In this document: positions 1 through 6,242 of the stretch, piece by piece
Numbering within the stretch: position 1 is the first letter of the stretch
Layout: every line of letters begins with the position of its first letter
Source: CAYRPN01 sp964426135
GTDB taxonomy: Bacteria > Planctomycetota > Phycisphaerae > Phycisphaerales > Phycisphaeraceae
Direction of reading: 5' to 3'
NCBI GenBank assembly: GCA_964426135.1
Contig: CAYRPN010000123.1
Coordinates: 1-17,152 of the forward strand
DNA length: 17,152 bases
Made by a program: the position numbers and the translations under genes
The notes under the pieces: model-generated
The model's input: only the letters and a program-made list of their open reading frames with translations
What the model was told of the DNA's origin: nothing
Databases searched by the model: none

Positions 1-315
1 AGCAAATTATCGTCTGTCTTGACTTGATGAAAAGCAGAGCCTCGCGGACTCGGCCCGACCGCTAACCGGGATCCATCCGATCTTTGAAGTTAATCTTGCA
101 CAGCTCCTTATCGCAGACTTGCCGGAGCGTACCCCGTGTCCCTTGCGTCAACACCGCACGGGCAAGCTCCGCGGACTCCGCTTGCCCATGGCACCCGACG
201 GGTGAAGTCCTCACTCCTCAAGCCTCGAATCCCCACTCCTGATTTCCGATTCCCCGAATCCCGAATCCCGAATCCCGACTCCCGAATCCCGACTCCCGAC
301 TCCCCTTCCCACTCC
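1..315. other. repeat-rich intergenic region
   Basis: No gene is supported here. Positions 39-65 hold one arm of the palindrome found complete at 3834-3918 (shared GACTCGGCCCGACCGCTAA). Positions 160-187 form an inverted repeat (GGGCAAGC, 12-base spacer, GCTTGCCC). Positions 254-302 hold a heptamer array listed separately. Open frames crossing this region read straight through repeat sequence and are not credible coding regions. Confidence 0.7.
254..302. repeat. 7-bp tandem array (CCGAATC/CCGACTC), seven units
   Basis: Seven head-to-tail heptamers are visible: CCGAATC three times, CCGACTC, CCGAATC, CCGACTC, CCGACTC. The array ends 13 bases before the ATG of the ketoacyl synthase at 316, where a ribosome binding site would normally lie. 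Four related heptamers (GGGTCGG/GTGTCGG) in the opposite orientation occur inside that gene at 551-578. Confidence 0.9.
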
Positions 316-1773
316 ATGCCCGCTCGCATCATCATCACCGGCTTTGGCCTCGTCACCCCGCTTGGGCTTGGGGCGTGGGCGACGTTTGCCGCCCTGCTCG
401 CCGGTCGAACCATCAGCGACCGTGCCGCCGCGCTGCCGCCCGACATCGCCGCCATCGACCTTGCCCGTGCCATTGGCTGCGTCGCCGCCGCCCAACACGC
501 CGCCGACGATCCAGCCGTGGAACTGGCGGAGCATGCGGCGCGGGAGGCGGGGGTCGGGTGTCGGGGGTCGGGTGTCGGGAATCCGCTCCGGCCCCCTCTC
601 CCTCCGGGAGAGGGCTGGGGTGAGGGCCGGAAAGAGTTGTCGCGCCAAGCAGCGGACGGGTCCAGTTCATCGAACGCCAGTTGGGGTGAGGGCCGGAAAG
701 AGATGTCGCGCCCAGATTCAGAACCCGCCCCTCCCCTCCCCTGCTTCCTGGGCACCAGCAAAGGCGCCTTCCGTCGCTTCGACGAAGCCGCCGCCCTGTT
801 CGCCCTTCGCGGCCACGACGCTATTTCCCACCGCAGCGCCAAAGCCCTGTGCGAAGTCATCGCACTTGGCCCCGGCGAGTACCTGTCCCAGCGCCTGGAG
901 AAGCGCCTGAACATCCGCGTCGCGCATCATGCGGTGGCTGCGTGCGCGTCGAGCCTCGTCGCCCTGCACCGCGCCAGGCTGGCGCTCTTGAATCGCCAGG
1001 TCGAAGGCGATCGCGCGCTGGTGCTCACCGCCGACGCCGCTCTGACGCCGAGTTTGATCCACGCCTATCGCAAACTCGGCGTACTCGCGCCGCTCTCGCC
1101 CACGGACTACGCATGCCGGCCGCTCGATCAGCAGCGCCAGGGTTTCGTGCTCGCCGAGGCGGGCGCCGCCGTCATGTTGCAGCGCATCGACGACCCTGGC
1201 TCGCCACTGCCGCGCGGATCAGTGGAACTGATCGACACCGGCGAGGCGTGCGATGCCTACGACCTGATCCGGCCCTGCCGCGACATGCCGGCGGTGAATC
1301 ATCTCGCCGAACACTTGCTTGCCGGCCGCGACATCGATCTGATTCATCCGCACGCGCCGGGCACGCAGGATCACGATCCGGCGGAGATGGCGGTGTATCG
1401 GCGACACGCACAGGCCAACGTCAGGCGCGCCACGGGATGCCGACCGAAGCCTGCGGCGGGCACGCTGGCGCAGTTGGCGGGCATGCAGGCGCCGTTGGCG
1501 GGCACGCAGGCGCAGTCGTCGCCATGCACGCTGGACTTCTATGCCCACAAGGGCGCGCTGGGCCACACGCTGGGCGCCTCGGGGCTGGTGTCGCTGGTGA
1601 TCGCGTGCCTGTGCGCCCGGGCTCAGCAGCGCCCGCCGATGCCGTGGCTGCGCGAGCCGATCGATCCGGCAGCCGCTGCCGCCCGCCTCGCCGGCCCCCC
1701 GATCCAGACGCAGGCGATCTTCGCCGCCGGCTTCGGCGGCCACGCCGCCGGCGCGGTGATTCGCAGTGCATGA
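316..1773 (+). CDS. beta-ketoacyl-ACP synthase-like (thiolase-fold condensing enzyme) with repeat-derived insertions
   Basis: This 485-residue protein resembles FabF/KAS II-type condensing enzymes, which catalyse decarboxylative Claisen condensation of acyl and malonyl groups on ACP in the cytoplasm. The start at 316 gives the typical opening MPARIIITGFGLVTPLG. The candidate catalytic triad is Cys210 (VAACASS), His346 (HPHAPGTQ, matching the usual AHGTGT) and His417 (GALGHTLGASG), with Lys412 just before it. The C-terminus GFGGHAAGAVIR matches the family GFGG motif. Two stretches look inserted: residues 79-142, ending just before CFLGTSKG, and residues 381-401, three 7-residue repeats. Removing both leaves about 400 residues, the usual family length. 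The HAPGT variant and the lack of a nearby ACP or fatty-acid gene leave open a divergent or polyketide/aryl-polyene-type role. A longer in-frame start at 136 was rejected because it runs through the heptamer array. Confidence 0.8.
   Translation: MPARIIITGFGLVTPLGLGAWATFAALLAGRTISDRAAALPPDIAAIDLARAIGCVAAAQHAADDPAVELAEHAAREAGVGCRGSGVGNPLRPPLPPGEGWGEGRKELSRQAADGSSSSNASWGEGRKEMSRPDSEPAPPLPCFLGTSKGAFRRFDEAAALFALRGHDAISHRSAKALCEVIALGPGEYLSQRLEKRLNIRVAHHAVAACASSLVALHRARLALLNRQVEGDRALVLTADAALTPSLIHAYRKLGVLAPLSPTDYACRPLDQQRQGFVLAEAGAAVMLQRIDDPGSPLPRGSVELIDTGEACDAYDLIRPCRDMPAVNHLAEHLLAGRDIDLIHPHAPGTQDHDPAEMAVYRRHAQANVRRATGCRPKPAAGTLAQLAGMQAPLAGTQAQSSPCTLDFYAHKGALGHTLGASGLVSLVIACLCARAQQRPPMPWLREPIDPAAAAARLAGPPIQTQAIFAAGFGGHAAGAVIRSA
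550..741. repeat. repeat-derived in-frame insertion within the ketoacyl synthase gene
   Basis: This 192-bp, 64-codon stretch is made of recognisable repeat pieces. They are four heptamers at 551-578, a palindrome at 594-614 (CCCTCTCC, then GGAGAGGG), and a 31-bp direct repeat differing at one base (616-646 and 682-712, starting TGGGGTGAGGGCCGGAAAGA). The palindrome is of the same style as the intergenic one at 2578-2690. The reading frame stays open and conserved synthase sequence resumes at CFLGTSKG. The limits are estimated from where family similarity stops and restarts. Confidence 0.75.
1456..1518. repeat. 3 x 21-bp in-frame tandem repeat
   Basis: Three consecutive 21-base units starting GCGGGCACG or GCGGGCATG (1456-1476, 1477-1497, 1498-1518) encode AGTLAQL, AGMQAPL and AGTQAQS. 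They lie between the two catalytic histidines of the ketoacyl synthase, so they probably form a surface loop. Confidence 0.85.
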
Positions 1774-1785
1774 TCGGGGTGGGGT

Positions 1786-1812
1786 GGCGGGGCCGCTTGA
1801 AGCGGCCCCGCC
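1786..1812. repeat. REP-like palindrome / hairpin
   Basis: Two perfect 13-base arms (GGCGGGGCCGCTT and AAGCGGCCCCGCC) around a single base lie 12 bases after the ketoacyl synthase stop. There is no following T-run, so a classical intrinsic terminator is not supported. The core GGCCGCTTGAAGCGGCC recurs almost unchanged at 5013-5028, which argues for a dispersed REP-like element. Confidence 0.7.
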
Positions 1813-1924
1813 GGATCATCCCGCGCCCAGCGGCCCCGCCGAATCCCCATACGCGACACCCGGCGACCCTCGATCTCGCCGAAACCCCATGCGCGACACT
1901 CGGCGCGATGGTTGATCGGGCGAC

Positions 1925-1977
1925 GGGACAGGTCCAACCGTTGACACGGTTGAGCTTCATTCAACTGGACCAGTCCC
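1925..1977. repeat. nested inverted repeat (cruciform-like)
   Basis: The outer arms GGGACAGGTCCA (1925-1936) and TGGACCAGTCCC (1966-1977) pair at 11 of 12 positions. An inner stem AACCG/CGGTT lies at 1936-1951. It abuts the long palindromic element at 1982-2185 and may be part of the same composite. Confidence 0.6.
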
Positions 1978-1981
1978 ATTG

Positions 1982-2185
1982 AGGGCAGGGATTCTCAATT
2001 CTCGTAAGCGAACGACAATTCGCTTGAACCGCAAAGGACACAAAGACTCAAAGGACACGAAGAGGAGGTTCAATGATTCGATGCCCATGCCTTTTCTGAA
2101 GTTCCTTTGTGTCCTTCGTGCCTTCGCGTCTTTGTGGTTCATGCGAATAGCAGCCGCCCCGCGAGAATTGAAAAGCCCTGCCCTT
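1982..2185. mobile_element. MITE-like long palindromic repeat (family 1)
   Basis: The left arm (from about 1982) reads AGGGCAGGGATTCTCAATTC and later TTCGCTTGAACCGCAAAG. The reverse complement of the right arm (to 2185) reads AAGGGCAGGGCTTTTCAATT and later ATTCGCATGAACCACAAAG. The arms match over about 85 bp with mismatches and small shifts. Their inner halves are made of CAAAGGACAC/GAAGGACAC units. No transposase gene lies inside, so if it is mobile it would need an enzyme from elsewhere. The frames crossing it are repeat translations, not genes. Confidence 0.75.
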
Positions 2186-2199
2186 GAAGTGAAACAACC

Positions 2200-2228
2200 T
2201 TGGTGTTTTGTGTAAAGTTTGGTACAAT
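2200..2228 (+). promoter_or_regulatory. possible sigma-70-type promoter
   Basis: TTGGTG (2200-2205), a 17-base spacer and TACAAT (2223-2228) make a good match to the -35/-10 consensus immediately after the palindromic element. No convincing gene follows closely; the next is the protease at 2761. It may therefore be fortuitous or drive a long leader. Confidence 0.35.
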
Positions 2229-2535
2229 GCCCACATGGTTGCCTCCCTCCATCCGGGGCGAGTTCACTGTCGCTGCGCGGCTGACGCCGCCGATTTCGCG
2301 GCCACGGAAAGTGGCCGGAAAGTGTCCTACCTTTTTGGCAGTCGCATCGACAAGTGCCTTCAGGAACTGGATTTAGATCGAATGGCGAGGGGGTGGGGGT
2401 CACGTGGCCGGCCACTTGGGGCCATGCTCCTCGATCCGTCCAGCCAGTCATGCGACGCACAACCAACCCAGGTCGATCGCCTTGCCCGCTACCATCACCC
2501 GAATCCGTTTCTTCCGCTCTGCGAGCGGACGCTGA
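2229..2535. other. intergenic, no supported gene
   Basis: About 300 bases without a credible gene. A small hairpin (GGCCAC GGAAA GTGGCC) lies at 2300-2316, next to GGAAAGTGTCC. A run resembling IS-end sequences was considered, but there is no partner end or transposase. The + frame of 139 codons from 2208 crosses into the palindrome at 2536-2735 and resembles no family I know. Confidence 0.5.
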
Positions 2536-2735
2536 GGAATGGAATCGAATTAACTTCCCGATTGGCACAGTCCGTACTCCCCTCCCTCTTAGGGAGGGGC
2601 AGGGGGAGGGTCGGGCAAACAGCCTGATTCGACGCACAATCACGCCGTGCGCCCGACCCTCCCCTAACCCCTCCCTAAGAGGGAGGGGAATCGGAAACGG
2701 CCAAGTCGGCAAGTTCTTTCGTTCACGATCCCAAA
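2536..2735. mobile_element. MITE-like long palindromic repeat (family 2, degenerate copy)
   Basis: The inner arms at about 2578-2617 and 2650-2690 are near-perfect inverted repeats built from CCCTCCCTCTTAGGGAGGGG. The similarity continues outward. The left end GGAATGGAATCGAATTAACT (near 2536) has a degraded inverted counterpart near 2705-2735 (AAGTTCTTTCGTTCACGATC). That outer end matches the terminal repeat of the element at 3919-4120. The right boundary is approximate. Confidence 0.65.
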
Positions 2736-2760
2736 CGGCCCCACCGATGCGGACCCGCCC

Positions 2761-3801
2761 ATGACCACACCTCTCCATCAACGTTCGGCCGCCACGCGAT
2801 TCTCCATCGCGCTCTGCCTTGCTCTGACGATCGCCGGCGTCTGGCACTTCGTCCATGCCGATGAAGCGCTGCCCAAACCCGCCCCGGCCAACCCCGACGC
2901 CGGCAATCTCTACGACCGCGCGTTGCCCGCCATCGTCGAGATTCTCACCGACGACCACCTCAACGGCGCAGGCTGCGTCGTCGACGCCAAAGGCATCGTG
3001 CTCACCGCGGCCCACGTCGTGCGCGGCAGCCGGCGCATCGAAGTGCTCACCCACGATCGCCAGCGGCTCACCGCGACCGTGCTGGCCATGGATCTGGGCA
3101 GCGACGCCGCATTGCTCGAACTGCCCGCGCGGGCGACGGCGTATCCCGCGCTGCCGCTGGCTGGCGCGACGCCACGCGCCGGCGCCGATGTCTATCTCTT
3201 CGGCGCGCCGCTTTATCGCCACGGCGTCATGCTGCGCGGCACCGTCGGCCGCAATGCGCCCACCTTCGAATACCTGCCCGGAGTCCGCACCTATGTGGAG
3301 GCGATTCACGTCGCCGGCGACGGCCCGCGCGGCACCAGCGGCGGACCCTGGCTCAACGCCGATGGCCGCGTCGTCGGCATGCAGTCGGCGAGCATGACCG
3401 ACACCCTCGCCAACAGGCACCCGGGCATCGCCATGCTCATCCCGGTCGAGCGACTGCGAAACCTCATCGAGAAGAAGGCGGACATCGCCGCGACCACGAT
3501 CGGCGCCGCCGTCGAGGAAATCTGGGAGCAGGATGACAAGCTGCGCGGCAAGTTCCCGCTGCGCACCGAAGGACTGGTGCTGTGGGAGATGGAACCGCTG
3601 GGGCCTGCCTCGCGCGCGGGTCTGATCGAAGGCGACGTGGTCACCGCTGTCGACGGCAAACCCGTGCGCTACCGCGACGAGTTTCTGCGCCTTGTCCGCG
3701 ACAGCGCCCCCGAAGCAGTGCTGAAGTTCACCTACCTGCGCGCCGGCCAACTCAGCCCGCGCACCGCCGAGGTTCGCGTGATGGAGATGGCGAAGCGGTA
3801 A
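2761..3801 (+). CDS. exported trypsin-like serine protease with C-terminal PDZ domain (DegP/HtrA-like)
   Basis: A 346-residue protein predicted to cleave misfolded or specific substrates outside the cytoplasmic membrane. Residues 11-33 form a hydrophobic signal sequence ending VHA before DEALP. The chymotrypsin-fold domain spans about 50-235, with His85 (LTAAHVV), Asp115 (GSDAALLEL) and Ser193 (GTSGGP) as the triad. A PDZ-like domain covers about 268-342 (GPASRAGLIEGDVVTAVDGK). The arrangement is that of HtrA/DegP with one PDZ; the length is typical of short family members. The ATG at 2761 is the only start giving the signal peptide, but no clear Shine-Dalgarno sequence precedes it. The gene stands alone between two palindromic repeats. 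The fold is certain; the physiological substrate cannot be told from sequence. Confidence 0.9.
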   Translation: MTTPLHQRSAATRFSIALCLALTIAGVWHFVHADEALPKPAPANPDAGNLYDRALPAIVEILTDDHLNGAGCVVDAKGIVLTAAHVVRGSRRIEVLTHDRQRLTATVLAMDLGSDAALLELPARATAYPALPLAGATPRAGADVYLFGAPLYRHGVMLRGTVGRNAPTFEYLPGVRTYVEAIHVAGDGPRGTSGGPWLNADGRVVGMQSASMTDTLANRHPGIAMLIPVERLRNLIEKKADIAATTIGAAVEEIWEQDDKLRGKFPLRTEGLVLWEMEPLGPASRAGLIEGDVVTAVDGKPVRYRDEFLRLVRDSAPEAVLKFTYLRAGQLSPRTAEVRVMEMAKR

Positions 3802-3833
3802 AATCACACGGGCTACGTTCGTGCCTCTGACGG

Positions 3834-3918
3834 TTAGCGGTCGGGCCGAGTCGGCGAGGCCCACCCGACTACGAGACCAAAACACAGGTGGGCCTCGAAG
3901 ACTCGGCCCGACCGCTAA
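3834..3918. repeat. inverted repeat, 32-bp arms
   Basis: The left arm 3834-3865 and right arm 3887-3918 are reverse complements at 30 of 32 positions and contain GACTCGGCCCGACCGCTAA on the right side. It lies 32 bases after the protease stop. One arm recurs at the window start (39-65), so it is a dispersed repeat. It abuts the element at 3919-4120, forming a composite. Confidence 0.85.
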
Positions 3919-4120
3919 GGATTGGGATCGAAATAACTTCCCGAATTCCGACGCCAGATTTTTCATTAGGAAAGCAGGAAAAGAGGAAATGAGGAACAGA
4001 AACAGAGTGCGTAAATCGGCTGAATTTTTTCTGTTCCTGCTTTCCTCGTTTCCTCGTTTCCTTAGAAATTCTGACTCGGTCAGTTGAACGAGGATCGGGA
4101 GGTTATTTCGGTCGCATTCC
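3919..4120. mobile_element. MITE-like element (family 2) with terminal inverted repeats and possible TAA duplication
   Basis: The left end reads GGATTGGGATCGAAATAACT. The right end, reverse complemented, reads GGAATGCGACCGAAATAACC. Inside, arms of GAGGAAA/CAGGAAA units (about 3966-4003 and 4030-4065) are again inverted repeats. The trinucleotide TAA flanks both outer ends (3916-3918 and 4121-4123), as a 3-bp target duplication would. There is no internal gene. The right end lies 29 bases before the DUF1028 start, so the element forms that gene's upstream region. Confidence 0.75.
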
Positions 4121-4149
4121 TAACCATCGGCCTCGTTCAGGAGTTCACA

Positions 4150-4929
4150 ATGACTCTTCAACTCGCTCTTTATGCACTTGCAATGGTTGCGCTCTGCGGC
4201 TGCGCGAGTCCTTGTCCGGAATCGCGCCCGGGTTCCGACGCCGCCGGGCAGCCCATCGTGGCGACGTTTTCCATCGTCGCGTTTGATCCCGTGACGCAGG
4301 AACTGGGCATCGCGGTGCAGAGCAAGTTCATCGCCGTGGGCGCGGTGGTGCCTTGGGCCAAGGCGGGCGTCGGCGCGATCGCCACGCAATCGCACGCCAA
4401 CACGACCTATGGCCCGCGCGGGCTGGAACTGCTGGCCAAAGGTGTGAAGCCTGAGGAGGCGCTCAAGCAACTCACCGCCGCCGACGAAGGCGCGGCGGTG
4501 CGCCAGGTCGGCATCATCAGCGCCAAGGGCGAGCCTGCGACATTCACCGGCGACAAGTGCAACGCCTGGGCGGGCGGCAAGGTCGGCAGGCACTACGCGG
4601 TGCAAGGCAACATTCTCGCGGGGCCGAAAGTCGTCGATGACATGGCGCGCGCTTTCGAGCAGACCGAAGGCGAACTGGGCGCCCGCCTGATCGCTGCGCT
4701 GGCCGCCGGCCAGGCCGCCGGCGGGGACACGCGCGGGCAGCAGTCGGCGGCGCTGTTGATCGTGCGCGAAGGCTGGGGCTACAGCGGGTTCAACGACCGC
4801 TACCGCGACATCCGGGTGGACGATCACGAGAAGCCGATCGAGGAGCTTCGCCGGGTCTACGAATTGCACTGCAAGATTTTCAGGAAGCGCGTGGCGCCGG
4901 CGCCGGCGAAGATTGAGGCGAAGGATTAG
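4150..4929 (+). CDS. DUF1028 family Ntn-hydrolase-like lipoprotein
   Basis: A 259-residue protein. The DUF1028 domain fills about residues 36-225, opening ATFSIVAFDPVTQELGIAVQSKF and continuing with PWAKAGVGAIATQSHAN and the conserved AVQGNILAG. The family has an Ntn-hydrolase-like fold, but its reaction is not well established. The start at 4150 follows a good Shine-Dalgarno (AGGAG, 6-base gap) and yields a lipoprotein signal: a hydrophobic stretch, then LCGC with Cys17 as the likely lipidated residue. It should therefore be membrane-anchored outside the cytoplasm, unlike many family members that lack a signal. An upstream TTG start at 4084 was rejected. The gene is alone, directly downstream of a MITE-like element that may supply its leader. 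Confidence 0.85.
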   Translation: MTLQLALYALAMVALCGCASPCPESRPGSDAAGQPIVATFSIVAFDPVTQELGIAVQSKFIAVGAVVPWAKAGVGAIATQSHANTTYGPRGLELLAKGVKPEEALKQLTAADEGAAVRQVGIISAKGEPATFTGDKCNAWAGGKVGRHYAVQGNILAGPKVVDDMARAFEQTEGELGARLIAALAAGQAAGGDTRGQQSAALLIVREGWGYSGFNDRYRDIRVDDHEKPIEELRRVYELHCKIFRKRVAPAPAKIEAKD

Positions 4930-4977
4930 CGATCAGGCGTTAGCCGGCGGCCGCTTCCTCGTTCAGCGACGGAGCAT

Positions 4978-5044
4978 GCCCCGCTTCAAGAGATCGCGGT
5001 GCCGCCGTTCGCGGCCGCTGAAGCGGCCGCACCTGAAACGGGGC
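4978..5044. repeat. REP-like nested hairpin
   Basis: The outer arms GCCCCGCTTCA (4978-4988) and TGAAACGGGGC (5034-5044) pair at 10 of 11 positions. The inner arms GCGGCCGCT (5011-5019) and AGCGGCCGC (5022-5030) pair perfectly. The inner core is nearly the same as the hairpin at 1786-1812. It lies 48 bases after the DUF1028 stop and could act as a transcript end or stabiliser, but has no T-run. Confidence 0.65.
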
Positions 5045-5096
5045 GGGCGGATTTCACTGGAATCTCCATGTTTTCCAATCGTTTCCAACCCGCGCT

Positions 5097-5124
5097 TTGC
5101 AACTGTGACGGAATCGCCTATCAT
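5097..5124 (+). promoter_or_regulatory. promoter of tRNA-Pro
   Basis: TTGCAA (5097-5102), a 16-base spacer and TATCAT (5119-5124) form a good sigma-70-type promoter. The tRNA begins 13 bases after the -10 box, which fits a short 5' leader. Confidence 0.6.
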
Positions 5125-5137
5125 CCCTGCGAAGCTA

Positions 5138-5212
5138 CGGGGTGTAGCTCAGCTTGGCTAGAGCGCCTCGTTCGGGTCGAGGAGGCCACAGGTTCAAATC
5201 CTGTCACCCCGA
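5138..5212 (+). tRNA. tRNA-Pro (anticodon CGG)
   Basis: The cloverleaf is complete. The acceptor arms CGGGGTG and CACCCCG are followed by discriminator A. The D-arm is GCTC/GAGC with the AGCTTGGCTA loop. The anticodon stem CCTCG/CGAGG encloses loop TTCGGGT, giving anticodon CGG for codon CCG. The variable loop is AGGCC, and the T-arm ACAGG/CCTGT encloses TTCAAAT. CCA is not encoded. The CGGGG start is typical of bacterial proline tRNAs. Its 3' end overlaps the left 18-bp attachment-like repeat, so the gene is intact although it appears to be an integration target. Confidence 0.95.
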
Positions 5213-5226
5213 TTTGATGAGACAAG

Positions 5227-5260
5227 AAGCCCATCGTCGTTTTCGGCGATGGGCTTTTCT
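5227..5260 (+). terminator. intrinsic terminator after tRNA-Pro (inside the islet)
   Basis: The stem AGCCCATCG (5228-5236) and CGATGGGCT (5247-5255) encloses a 10-base loop and is followed by TTTCT. It lies 16 bases after the tRNA. If the islet reading is right, this terminator arrived with the element. Confidence 0.8.
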
Positions 5261-5315
5261 CATTGAGGGCCAATGACTTGTGCCAAGTTGCCGTTCCTCT
5301 GATTGGTTCCGAAAT

Positions 5316-5331
5316 GCCGATTGGAATCGGC
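5316..5331. promoter_or_regulatory. possible operator (inverted repeat) before the islet operon
   Basis: GCCGATT, GG, AATCGGC is a perfect 7-base inverted repeat ending 29 bases before the ATG at 5361. It is well placed to be bound by the winged-helix domain encoded next door, but this is inference only. Confidence 0.35.
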
Positions 5332-5360
5332 TGGGCGGCGGAGCCGATAGGGGTCTTGCC

Positions 5361-6242
5361 ATGACGAAAATGACACCCACGCAGGGGCGATATCTCGCGT
5401 ACATTCGCACGTATTCGGATGGCTTCGGCTTGCCGCCGGCGGAGTCGGAAATTGCCGAGGCGATGGGCGTCTCGCCGCCGTCGGTGAACCAGATGATGAA
5501 GACGCTCGAAAGGAATGGGCTCATTCGACGAGAGCCGGGCGTTCCGCGTTCCATCGAGATTTTGGTTGCAGGCGATGCCATTCCAAAATGGAAAGGCAAG
5601 CGCATCACTCGCAGGGTCAGGGAGTGGACCCTGGCCCGTCCAGTAGAGCGCCACCTCGCAGAGGCAAGCGATGGCCAGACGGTCGTCTATCGTTTCAAGA
5701 TACTCTTGCAGGACACTGATCCGGTGATCTGGCGGCGGATTGAAACGAAGGACGTAACACTTGAAAAACTGCACGAGTTGATTCAAACCGCGATGGGTTG
5801 GACGAATTCGCACATGCACCAGTTTGAAATCGCGGGCGCCCGGTACACGGATCCACGATTCATGATGGGTGAATTCGATGACTTTGGCGCGCTCGACTAC
5901 AGCGGCATTCGAATCGGCGACCTGGTTTCCAAGCACGGTTCCAGACTGCGGATGGGCTACGAATACGATTTTGGAGACGGTTGGCAACACGAGATCGTCC
6001 TTGAAGAGGTGACGCAATCCGAGCCGGGAGCCAGATACCCGCGCTGTATCGATGGAGAGCGAGCTTGTCCGCCGGAAGATGTTGGCGGCGTTTACGGTTT
6101 TGCCGACTATGTCGAGGCGATCACGAATCCGAGTCACAGCGAGTACGGCGAGCTCCTGAAGTGGAACGGCCCGTTCGACCCCGCGCGATTTGACGCGGCA
6201 AAAGCCACTCGGCGCATGAAGAAAGGATTGCCAACGTGGTGA
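5361..6242 (+). CDS. LexA-like winged-helix domain fused to plasmid pRiA4b ORF-3-like domain
   Basis: A 293-residue two-domain protein. Residues 4-68 resemble the LexA N-terminal DNA-binding domain: TPTQGRYLAYIR, then GLPPAESEIAEAMGVSP with recognition-helix region PSVNQMMKTLERNGLI. No LexA peptidase domain follows. Residues about 108-290 match the pRiA4b ORF-3 family (PF07929): RFKILLQDTDPVIWRRIE, MGWTNSHMHQF (147-155), YDFGDGWQHEI (202-212), YPRCIDGERACPPEDVGG (226-243, Cys229 and Cys236) and KATRRMKKGLP. The domain's function is unknown; the conserved His, Asp, Trp and Cys residues could bind metal or act catalytically. The start at 5361 puts ATG just before the LexA-like part; the longer frame from 5280 adds unsupported sequence. 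It is the first gene of the islet operon, overlapping the next by 7 bases, and may autoregulate it. Confidence 0.85.
   Translation: MTKMTPTQGRYLAYIRTYSDGFGLPPAESEIAEAMGVSPPSVNQMMKTLERNGLIRREPGVPRSIEILVAGDAIPKWKGKRITRRVREWTLARPVERHLAEASDGQTVVYRFKILLQDTDPVIWRRIETKDVTLEKLHELIQTAMGWTNSHMHQFEIAGARYTDPRFMMGEFDDFGALDYSGIRIGDLVSKHGSRLRMGYEYDFGDGWQHEIVLEEVTQSEPGARYPRCIDGERACPPEDVGGVYGFADYVEAITNPSHSEYGELLKWNGPFDPARFDAAKATRRMKKGLPTW

Noticed and set aside
254..302. CRISPR array
   Set aside because: The units are 7 bp head-to-tail with no unique spacers; there are no cas genes.
136..315. Longer N-terminus of the ketoacyl synthase from position 136
   Set aside because: The extra 60 codons are repeat and heptamer-array sequence; family similarity begins at the ATG at 316.
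1786..1812. Intrinsic terminator for the ketoacyl synthase gene
   Set aside because: The stem is strong but no T-run follows on either strand, and the same core occurs elsewhere as a repeat.
2280..2340. End of an insertion sequence (GGAAAGTGGCCGGAAAGTG-like sequence)
   Set aside because: It recalls some IS ends, but no partner inverted end, target duplication or transposase is present in the window.
1957..3966. 669-codon open frame on the minus strand
   Set aside because: It runs antisense through the protease gene, whose motifs are unmistakable on the + strand, and through two palindromic repeats. It has no family-like motifs.
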